Below, in pieces: positions 56,101 to 62,359 of a DNA stretch of 64,000 bases. Under the pieces are notes generated by a model, which was not told the origin of the DNA, made no database searches, and saw only the letters and a program-made list of their open reading frames with translations. This stretch comes from Nitrosovibrio sp. Nv4 (GTDB lineage Bacteria; Pseudomonadota; Gammaproteobacteria; Burkholderiales; Nitrosomonadaceae): NCBI RefSeq assembly GCF_900215485.1, contig NZ_OCMZ01000002.1, positions 744,001-808,000 on the forward strand, read 5' to 3'. The translations under genes and the position numbers were made by a program. The stretch's first letter is position 1; every line of letters begins with the position of its first letter.

Positions 56101-58873
56101 TTTCAATCTCGCCCAGCTCGATCCGGAATCCCCGTATCTTGACCTGATGATCCAGCCGTCCCAGGTATTCGATCTGTCCATCCGCGCGCCATCTTGCCAA
56201 ATCTCCTGTGCGGTAGAGACGCCCTCCTCTCTCATCGAAGGGATCAGCAATGAAACGTTCCGCTGTCAGCCCGCCGCGGTTGAGATAGCCGCGTGCCAAC
56301 CCAGTGCCGCCAAGATACAGCTCTCCAGCCACCCCCTGAGGAACCGGACTGAGGTTCGCGTCAAGGATGTACGCTGTCCTGTCGCCGACAGGACTGCCGA
56401 TCGGCAGGTAGGCGCACTCGAAGCGCGTTCCGGGATAAGCTTTTGAAATGAGCGGTGTGATAACGGCTTCCGTCGGCCCATATCCGTTGATGATACGGGG
56501 AGGTTGCAGCGTCTCCTGGATGAATTCGAAGCTCGCCCGACTCGTCGCTTCCCCACCTACGATATAGAAACGGATCGGCAGATTTCGACCCGCACTACCC
56601 ATCAGTTCGGCAAGCTGATGCAGATAGCTCGGCATGAAACAGGCGATGGTGATGCCATGCCTTGCGATTTCGGCAGCCGTCCGGTCCACGGGCCAAAGCT
56701 CGTTATCGCGCGGCATCAGGCCCGAGCCGAAAGCCAGGGGGACCAGCGAGCGCTCGTGCGCGCCGTCGAAATTGATCGAGGCAAATTGCAGCTCCCGGTC
56801 AGCCGGGCCCATGCCATAAGCTTCGCCTATCGCCTGGACATGCATTGCGAGAGGGCCATGCGCCACGCCCACGCCTTTTGGTTTTCCGGTGGAGCCGGAG
56901 GTATAGATGACATAGGCGAGGTTTTCACCATGCAGGCAGACTTGTGGGTTCCCCTCAGGCTCATCCTCGAGATCGAGCACATCCAGTTCCAGCACCTGGC
57001 ACTTGGACGGATGCGGAATGCGGGATTGAATATGGCTTTGCGTCAAGAGCAGTTCAATGGCGCTGTCCGCTACCATGTGGGCTAGCCGCTCCTGCGGATA
57101 CTCGGGATCCAGCGGGACATACGCGCCGCCTGATTTCAGGACGGCAAGCAGCCCAACCACCATGTCGATGGAGCGCTCCACCGCAATGCCCACCCTGGTC
57201 TCGGGCTCAACCCCTAATCCAATCAGCCGGTGCGCCAGCCGGTTCGCCCGCCGATTCAACTCGGCATAGCTCAGTTCGGTATCGCCAAAAATCAGCGCAA
57301 CTCCTTCCGGCCGCGCTTCTACCTGCCGCTCGATCAGCCTGTGTACAGGTTCTGTATCCCCATAACGCTTTTCATTGATGCCCCAGGCCTTAAACTGCGC
57401 ACGCTCGCCTTCACCCAGTATGTCAATGTCGCCAAGGCTCTGTTCAGGGTGCTCGGCCAGTTGCTGCAGAAGATGAAGGTAATGCCCGCCCAGCCGCTCG
57501 ATGGTGGCAGACTCAAACAGCTCAGACGCATAGGTGAAGGTCGCCTCTAACCTTCCGTCCGGCTGCTCAGCAGTGTCCAGGGTCAATTCGAACTGGGCCG
57601 CCTGCTCACTCAGTTCATGATTTTCCACCGTAAGTCCGGGCAATTGCTCAAGCGCCCGGTAGTCTTCGCGCAAGTGGTTGTACATTACCTGGAACAGCGG
57701 ATTCTGATTCAGGTTGCGTTCAGGCTGCAGTGCTTCAACCAGTTGTTCGAACGGCAGGTCCTGATGGGTCTGGGCGCCAAGCGCGGCTTCACGGGCCTGA
57801 TCGAGAATGGCCCTGAGCGGCATGCGCCCGTCAATATGGTTGCGCAATACCTGCGTGTTTACGAAGAAACCAACTATGTTTTCTATTTCAACCCGGTGGC
57901 GGTTGGCAATCGGCACGCCCACACGGATATCCTGCTGCCCGGTATAGCGGTGCAGCAAGGCCTGGAAACCCGCCAGCAATACCATGAAGAGAGTTGCCCC
58001 CTGGCTTTGGGCCTGGCGCTGCAAGCGTGTAACCAGACCGGCCGGTAGCGTAAACGTATGGCGTGCAGCCCGGTAGTTGGCGTTGGATGGCCGCGGGTAA
58101 TCGGTGGGAATCTGTAGTACCGGATGTTCTTCCCCTAACTGGCTGCGCCAATAGGCAAGCTGGCGCTCTTTTTCTCCCGCTTCCAGCCAGTTGCGTTGCC
58201 ATATCGCATAATCGGCGTACTGGATCGGCAGCGCCGGTAAAGAAGGTTCTCGTCCGTTAATTCGTGCTCTGTACTGGACGGCAAATTCGTCAATGACGAT
58301 GCGATTGGACCAGGCATCCGATATGATGTGGTGCATCACCACCACAAGAAGGTGTTCTTCCGGTGCTATCCGGATAAGGGCTAGCCTGAGCAGCGGACCG
58401 TGTGTCAGGTCAAATGGGGTGGCGCTTATCCGGCTGGCTTGTTCGTGCGCCCGTGCCGCGCCTTGCTCCCTCGGCAGACTGGAGAAGTCAATCAGCGGAA
58501 TATCGAGCTTGGGTTCGTCTTCAATGATCTGCTCGGGCAGCCCTTCCGCATTGGCACAGAATACCGTGCGTAGCGATTCATGCCGCCTTCTCAATGCCTC
58601 AAAACTCGAACGCAACGCGTCAATATCCAGCTTCCCCACCAGCCGCAATCCACCGCTCAGGTGATAAGCCGTACCCAAGGGCTCCAACTGCCATAAAAAC
58701 CAGTGACGCTGCTGCGCATAGGAGAGAACCCGCCGGTTTCCCGCTTTTTGCGGGACAATGGGAAGAAGAGAAAAATCGAATCCCCGTTTTTTCAGCGCGC
58801 TCAGGAATTCTTTCTGCTTCTCCGGAGCAAGGGCCGCAAACCGCTCGGCAATATCCTGCTTGTTCAATTCCAT
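50108..58873 (-). CDS. Nonribosomal peptide synthetase, C-A-T-E-C-A-T-TE
   Basis: This 2,921-residue synthetase holds two modules and the release domain. Order with rough positions: C1 (40-475; HHIISDAW near 172), A1 (480-1004), T1 (GGDS near 1053), epimerase (about 1100-1530; HHLVIDG, EGHGRE, FNYLGQLD), C2 (about 1550-2005; HHLLLDGW near 1722, of the type accepting a D-residue), A2 (2013-2537), T2 (GGDS near 2586), thioesterase (GWSLGG near 2719). A1 and A2 have the same sequence; the specificity code I read is D-G-E-C-I-G-G-I-T-K. The start follows the preceding NRPS stop directly. It should add two identical residues, the first turned to D, and release the product. An MbtH-like partner is not seen in the window. 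Confidence 0.95.
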   Translation of the reverse strand: MELNKQDIAERFAALAPEKQKEFLSALKKRGFDFSLLPIVPQKAGNRRVLSYAQQRHWFLWQLEPLGTAYHLSGGLRLVGKLDIDALRSSFEALRRRHESLRTVFCANAEGLPEQIIEDEPKLDIPLIDFSSLPREQGAARAHEQASRISATPFDLTHGPLLRLALIRIAPEEHLLVVVMHHIISDAWSNRIVIDEFAVQYRARINGREPSLPALPIQYADYAIWQRNWLEAGEKERQLAYWRSQLGEEHPVLQIPTDYPRPSNANYRAARHTFTLPAGLVTRLQRQAQSQGATLFMVLLAGFQALLHRYTGQQDIRVGVPIANRHRVEIENIVGFFVNTQVLRNHIDGRMPLRAILDQAREAALGAQTHQDLPFEQLVEALQPERNLNQNPLFQVMYNHLREDYRALEQLPGLTVENHELSEQAAQFELTLDTAEQPDGRLEATFTYASELFESATIERLGGHYLHLLQQLAEHPEQSLGDIDILGEGERAQFKAWGINEKRYGDTEPVHRLIERQVEARPEGVALIFGDTELSYAELNRRANRLAHRLIGLGVEPETRVGIAVERSIDMVVGLLAVLKSGGAYVPLDPEYPQERLAHMVADSAIELLLTQSHIQSRIPHPSKCQVLELDVLDLEDEPEGNPQVCLHGENLAYVIYTSGSTGKPKGVGVAHGPLAMHVQAIGEAYGMGPADRELQFASINFDGAHERSLVPLAFGSGLMPRDNELWPVDRTAAEIARHGITIACFMPSYLHQLAELMGSAGRNLPIRFYIVGGEATSRASFEFIQETLQPPRIINGYGPTEAVITPLISKAYPGTRFECAYLPIGSPVGDRTAYILDANLSPVPQGVAGELYLGGTGLARGYLNRGGLTAERFIADPFDERGGRLYRTGDLARWRADGQIEYLGRLDHQVKIRGFRIELGEIETQLLAQPEVREAVVVAREGQGATGGARLIAYVSFHTGAELEVARLREALAKALPDYMLPSAIIVLESLPLNPSGKVDRKALPEPEFANTDNYEVPQGEVEEVLAGIWGQVLGVGRVGRHDNFFELGGDSILSLQIVTKARRAGWKITPRQLFERQTVAELASVTTSLKASLATATANPNPNVASVVTSKEGINADRNKGTRDGFIPLLPIQAEFFEQKIPARHHWNQVALLKSREPLDPVNLAQALEAVVHHHEALRFRYVKNASGDWQQFCGKSVPGDLLRVRKAGTEKELEALCNEAQRSLNLAEGLLLRALLVHMADGSQRLLLVIHHLVIDGVSWRVLLEDLQSVYSQARGSNPITLPEKTESYEDWTRRLQAYACEHAEELVYWRALAGVPVTLPCDNPYGASTARHQSSAILKLGRAQTLALLKQAPAAYRTQVNDLLLTALGSALCRWSGRKRILIDLEGHGREDLYDIDLSQTVGWFTSLYPVMLDPSGDLDKRIKCIKENLRRIPNKGLGYGLLKYHGTPEQREAMTSLPKPEIVFNYLGQLDASFDESALWTLATEPVGDLTAENAPLSHDISINGHVYQGELWLTVSYSERRYHKRTIEALINVYRTELETLIAHCTSGIHNVTPSDFPLAGITQQELDGLRIPPAQLEDLYPLSPMQTGMLFHAVLDMNSGVYLNQLRADIEGLDVARFKSAWQTALERHEVLRTGFVVQDGKPLQWVAKSVGLPFRVYDWSHQAEYVREDQERELDELAQSEHASGFDLAKPPLMRLTLVRLAEDRYHLIWTVHHLLLDGWSIAQLMGEVVRQHGGNALPAPESGSRLRYRSFIEWFLGRDTKASEAYWRERLDGIEATRLAGLVPVLPDDSSHGKHISELEPALTERLIQFARRERVTLNTLIQAVWAILLNRYTGKQIVVFGATVAGRPADLAGAERTLGLFINTLPVVVMLKPEQEIGGWLRDLQAQNLASREHEHTPLYEIQRWLGQSGQGLFDTILVFENYPIDEVLQQSARGGLAFSEVRSREATNYPITVSVMQSDTLYLEYIYATNHFSADLVSSIATHVIKLLGEIADGLTGSAKRLGDIDILGEGERAQFKAWGINEKRYGDTEPVHRLIERQVEARPEGVALIFGDTELSYAELNRRANRLAHRLIGLGVEPETRVGIAVERSIDMVVGLLAVLKSGGAYVPLDPEYPQERLAHMVADSAIELLLTQSHIQSRIPHPSKCQVLELDVLDLEDEPEGNPQVCLHGENLAYVIYTSGSTGKPKGVGVAHGPLAMHVQAIGEAYGMGPADRELQFASINFDGAHERSLVPLAFGSGLMPRDNELWPVDRTAAEIARHGITIACFMPSYLHQLAELMGSAGRNLPIRFYIVGGEATSRASFEFIQETLQPPRIINGYGPTEAVITPLISKAYPGTRFECAYLPIGSPVGDRTAYILDANLSPVPQGVAGELYLGGTGLARGYLNRGGLTAERFIADPFDERGGRLYRTGDLARWRADGQIEYLGRLDHQVKIRGFRIELGEIETQLLAQPEVREAVVVAREGQGATGGARLIAYVSFHTGAELEVARLREALAKALPDYMLPSAIIVLESLPLNPSGKVDRKALPDSDYTEMGTYVPPSTEEGRLLAEIWQEVLGIERVGETDNFFALGGDSLLCLKVMSRMSSLGSIKFNFKIRDLMERPTIATLLQLEPQNQNGPYMPLTLNLSHKKTETRSLFCVHGGSGTVFDYQPLARHLQGKWNVYGLPSRMLTDPAHRDISLDRMAADYCQSIRRVQPEGPYHLLGWSLGGALAAMIAAFLEADAQSVSFLGLVDPFIPGNAERGNDDWQADFLDFLSVVIPGSETGDVMNAALWGVESEKTIISVLEHLISAEQMRKREQTRGARTPGYADMGAEQLAQIFIVTRRLKALAWQAEALNPLQVQPVCWWAAERTSSDRLALASQIDQDKLQSIEVDTDHFAIVRHNALLLGVESALEDSLPTPMETEMAL
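51263..52834 (-). repeat. A-domain direct repeat, copy 1 (in module A2)
   Basis: This 1,572-bp stretch is matched base for base, wherever I compared it, by 55862-57433, with an offset of 4,599 bp (1,533 codons, in frame). It covers the adenylation domain from the C-A linker (DIDILGEGERAQFKAWG) through the A10 lysine motif (NPSGKVDRKALP). Outside these limits the two copies diverge at once. Confidence 0.93.
55862..57433 (-). repeat. A-domain direct repeat, copy 2 (in module A1)
   Basis: This is the partner of the repeat at 51263-52834. The limits are sharp: at the left the bases at 55861 and 51262 differ, and at the right those at 57434 and 52835 differ. Encoding the whole A1 domain, it shows that both modules of this synthetase activate the same amino acid. 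Confidence 0.93.
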
Positions 58874-61800
58874 TCAGCTCTCCAGTAAATCGAGTAATTC
58901 CGACATCCCCAGCAGCTCAGCATGTTCGGCAGATTCATCCGATATTAAAGAACGTTTCTCCCCTACGGCCGCGGCAATATCTTTCAGCACGGGATTTTCG
59001 AAATGCAGGCGCAAAGGCAGTGAAACGGATAATGCCTGTTGCACCTTCTGTTGAACTTGCAGGATCGCAAGCGAGTGGCCGCCCAGTTCGAAGAAATTAT
59101 CATTTCGCCCGACTTGCACAGTGCCAAGCACTTCAGCCCAGATGCCAGCCAGCGCTTCTTCCATTTCATCCTGGGGCGCCTCATAACTGTCGAAATTGCC
59201 GATATTGGCAAATTCAGGTTCCGGCAGCGCCTTGCGGTCGACCTTGCCGTTGGGATTGAGCGGCAGGCTTTCCAGCACCACGATCGCCGAAGGAATCATG
59301 TAATCGGGTAGCGCCTTGCATATGGCACCACGCAAGGCGACAGCGTCCGCCCCAGTACCGGCATGCAGGGATACGTAGGCCACAAGCCTTGCACCCCCTG
59401 TGCCCCCTGTTCCATTGAGCCATTCCCCGGCAATGACAACAGCTTCTCTCACCTCGGGCCGCGCGAGCAGCTGGGCTTCGATTTCGCCCAGCTCTATGCG
59501 AAAGCCCCGCACCTTGACCTGGTGATCCAGACGCCCCAGATACTCGATCTGCCCATCTGCGCGCCATCTCGCAAGGTCTCCGGTACGGTACAGCCGCCCT
59601 CCCCGCTCATCAAAGGGATCGGCTATGAAACGCTCCGCGGTCATACCTCCTTTATTGAGATAACCCCGCGCCAACAGATCTCCTCCGATGCATAGCTCGC
59701 CTGGAATTCCAGGTGCGACAGGAGCGAGATTTGCATCAAGCAGATGGATACGGCGTGCTGCGAGTGGCCTTCCGATAGACACTTGTGCAGGTATCGCGCC
59801 CTCATCCACTTGGTAATCGCTGCAATCCGATACGGTAGCTGTCACGATTGCTTCGGTCGGTCCATAGGTATTCAACAGGGTAACAGCGCCAAGTCCCGCC
59901 CGATGCCAGGCTTTGATACCTTCTGGCGACATGGCTTCCCCGCCCGCGTGAACCTGCCGCAGCAAGCCATAGTTCCGCGATCCATACCTTGCGAAATCCT
60001 GCACCAGCAGAAACCAGTACGCCGTAGTCAGATCGGCCACGGTTATCCGTTTATCGATCAGCTCACGGTAGAAGGTTTCGCTATCCCATAACATGGGACC
60101 TCGCAAGACGATGGCCGCGCCCATGGACAAGGGCGGAAAAAGCTGCTCGATAAAACCGTCAAAGTTGATGGTGGAAAACTGCAGCATTCGATCCATTGGA
60201 GTCAGGCCAAAGAAGTCGACCGCTATCTGGGCATGTTCGGCCAGGGCATGATGAGGCACGCCCACGCCTTTTGGATTTCCGGTAGAGCCGGAGGTATAGA
60301 TGACATAGGCGAGATTATCCCCATGCAGGCGTACCGCAGGGTTATAGTCCGGCTCGCCGCCCAGCTCCAGCGTATCCAGCTCCAACACAGTGCATCCCCC
60401 GGAATGCGGTATCCGCGCCCGAAGATGGCTTTGTGTCAGCAGCAGTCCAATGACGCTGTCCGACACCATGTAATTCAGGCGCTCCTGCGGATACTCGGGA
60501 TCCAGCGGCACATAAGCGCCACCGGCCTTCAGTATCGCCAGCAGGCCCACGATCATGTCGATGGAGCGTTCCACCGCCATGCCCACCCCGGTCTCCGCCT
60601 CAACGCCAAGCGCAATCAACCGGTGCGCCAGCCGGTTTGAGCGCTGGTTCAACTCGGCATAGCTCAGTTCGGCATCCCCAAAGATCAGTGCGGTCGCTTC
60701 GGGGTGCGCTTCCACCTGACGCTCGATCAGCCTGTGTACAGGCTCGGCATCGGCGTAGCGCTTCTCGTTGATGCCCCACACCCTGAGCTGTGAGTGCTCG
60801 GCCTCATTAAGAATGTCAATGTCGCCCAGGCTGCGTTCGGGATGCTCGGCCAGTTGCCGAAGGAGATGAAGATAATGCTCGCCCAGTCGTCTGATGGTGC
60901 CCGGCTCGAACAACTCGGGGGCATAGGTCAAGGTCGCCTCAAGCTGGCCGTCCGGCTGCTCGACAGTGTCCAGGGTTAATTCGAACTGGGCCGTCTGCTC
61001 ACCCAGTTCATGGTTCTCCACCATGAGTCCGGGTAACTGCTCCAGCGCGCGGTAGTCCTCGCGCAGGTGGTTGTACATGACCTGAAACAGCGGGTTCTGA
61101 TTCAGGTTGCGTTCAGGCTGCAGCGCTTCGACCAGTTGCTCGAATGGTAGGTCCTGATGGGTCTGGGCGCCAAGCGCCGCTTCGCGGGTCTGATCGAGAA
61201 TGGCCCTGAGCGGCATGTGCCCCTCGATACGGTTGCGCAGCACCTGGGTATTTATGAAGAAGCCGACGATATTTTCTATTTCAACCCGATGGCGGTTCGT
61301 TATCGGTACGCCGACGCGAATATCCTCTTGTCCGGTATAGCGTTGCAGCAGAGCCTGGAAGCCCGCCAGCAATGCCATGAAGAGGGTCGCACCCTGGCTC
61401 TGGGCTTGGCGCTGCAGGCGAACAACCAGCGAGACTGGTAACACAAAAGCATGGCGTGCGGCGCGATAATCCGCTTTGGATGGCCGGGGATAATCGGTGG
61501 GAAGCTGCAATACCGGGTGTTCTTGTCCCAATTGATTGCGCCAGTAGGCCAGTTGCCTCTCTTTTTCTCCCGCTTCCAGCCAGTTGCGCTGCCATATCGC
61601 ATAATCGGCATACTGAATTGGAAGGGGGGTAAGAGAAGGTTCCTGCCCCTGTCTTCCCTGCCCTGCTTTTGCGCGGTATCCGGCGGCAAACTCGTCAATG
61701 ACGATGCGATTGGACCAGGCGTCCGATATGATGTGATGCATTACCACGACGAGCAGGTGCTCTTCCGGCGCAACCCGGATGAGTACGACCCGCAGCAGCG

Positions 61801-62278
61801 GACCTTGTGTGAGATCAAACGGCGTGGCGCTTATCCGGCTGGCTTCCGCATGCGCGCGCGCCGTCCGTTGCCCAGCAGGCACATCGGAGAGGTCAATTAC
61901 CGGAATATCCAGCTTACCTGCCGCCGCAATGATCTGCTCGGGCAGCCCTTCCGCATTGGCCCGGAAACTTGTGCGCAGCGATTCGTGCCGCGCGACCAGC
62001 GCCTGAAAGCTCGAACGCAGGGCTTCCATATCCAGCTTACCGGCCAAACGCAATCCGCCGCTCAGGTGATACGCCGTGCTCAACGGCTCCAGCTGCCATA
62101 AAAACCAGTGACGCTGCTGCGCGTAAGAGAGCGGCGCCGGTCCCGAGGATTCCCTGCGAGAAATGGTTAGTTCCTGCCGGACCGAAGAACTGCCAACTGC
62201 CAGGCGCTGTGCCAGCCTGTCCCGCTGCTCGGGAGTCAGGCGCGAACGCCTTTGCGCGAGATCGCTGCTATTCAACAT
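58874..62278 (-). CDS. Nonribosomal peptide synthetase, single module C-A-T
   Basis: This 1,134-residue synthetase has a condensation domain (about 50-485; HHIISDAW), an adenylation domain (about 510-1010; YTSGSTGNPKG, NTYGPTEA, GRLYRTGD, GKVDRKALP) and a carrier domain with the phosphopantetheine serine at about 1069 in ELGGHSLAIL. There is no epimerase. The specificity code read by alignment to GrsA is D-G-E-D-V-A-T-V-T-K; the acidic residues at positions 239 and 278 suggest a basic or hydroxamate side chain, but this is tentative. Its flanks resemble those of the next protein's A domains while the substrate-binding core differs. AGGA precedes the start codon; the PKS stop is 81 nt upstream. 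It adds the first amino acid to the polyketide or acyl starter. Confidence 0.94.
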   Translation of the reverse strand: MLNSSDLAQRRSRLTPEQRDRLAQRLAVGSSSVRQELTISRRESSGPAPLSYAQQRHWFLWQLEPLSTAYHLSGGLRLAGKLDMEALRSSFQALVARHESLRTSFRANAEGLPEQIIAAAGKLDIPVIDLSDVPAGQRTARAHAEASRISATPFDLTQGPLLRVVLIRVAPEEHLLVVVMHHIISDAWSNRIVIDEFAAGYRAKAGQGRQGQEPSLTPLPIQYADYAIWQRNWLEAGEKERQLAYWRNQLGQEHPVLQLPTDYPRPSKADYRAARHAFVLPVSLVVRLQRQAQSQGATLFMALLAGFQALLQRYTGQEDIRVGVPITNRHRVEIENIVGFFINTQVLRNRIEGHMPLRAILDQTREAALGAQTHQDLPFEQLVEALQPERNLNQNPLFQVMYNHLREDYRALEQLPGLMVENHELGEQTAQFELTLDTVEQPDGQLEATLTYAPELFEPGTIRRLGEHYLHLLRQLAEHPERSLGDIDILNEAEHSQLRVWGINEKRYADAEPVHRLIERQVEAHPEATALIFGDAELSYAELNQRSNRLAHRLIALGVEAETGVGMAVERSIDMIVGLLAILKAGGAYVPLDPEYPQERLNYMVSDSVIGLLLTQSHLRARIPHSGGCTVLELDTLELGGEPDYNPAVRLHGDNLAYVIYTSGSTGNPKGVGVPHHALAEHAQIAVDFFGLTPMDRMLQFSTINFDGFIEQLFPPLSMGAAIVLRGPMLWDSETFYRELIDKRITVADLTTAYWFLLVQDFARYGSRNYGLLRQVHAGGEAMSPEGIKAWHRAGLGAVTLLNTYGPTEAIVTATVSDCSDYQVDEGAIPAQVSIGRPLAARRIHLLDANLAPVAPGIPGELCIGGDLLARGYLNKGGMTAERFIADPFDERGGRLYRTGDLARWRADGQIEYLGRLDHQVKVRGFRIELGEIEAQLLARPEVREAVVIAGEWLNGTGGTGGARLVAYVSLHAGTGADAVALRGAICKALPDYMIPSAIVVLESLPLNPNGKVDRKALPEPEFANIGNFDSYEAPQDEMEEALAGIWAEVLGTVQVGRNDNFFELGGHSLAILQVQQKVQQALSVSLPLRLHFENPVLKDIAAAVGEKRSLISDESAEHAELLGMSELLDLLES

Positions 62279-62359
62279 AGCAGCGATCCTGGACGAGCAT
62301 GTAAGTATGATGGATACGGCAAACCGACAGGATCACGGATACGAAACAAACGGGTGAAA

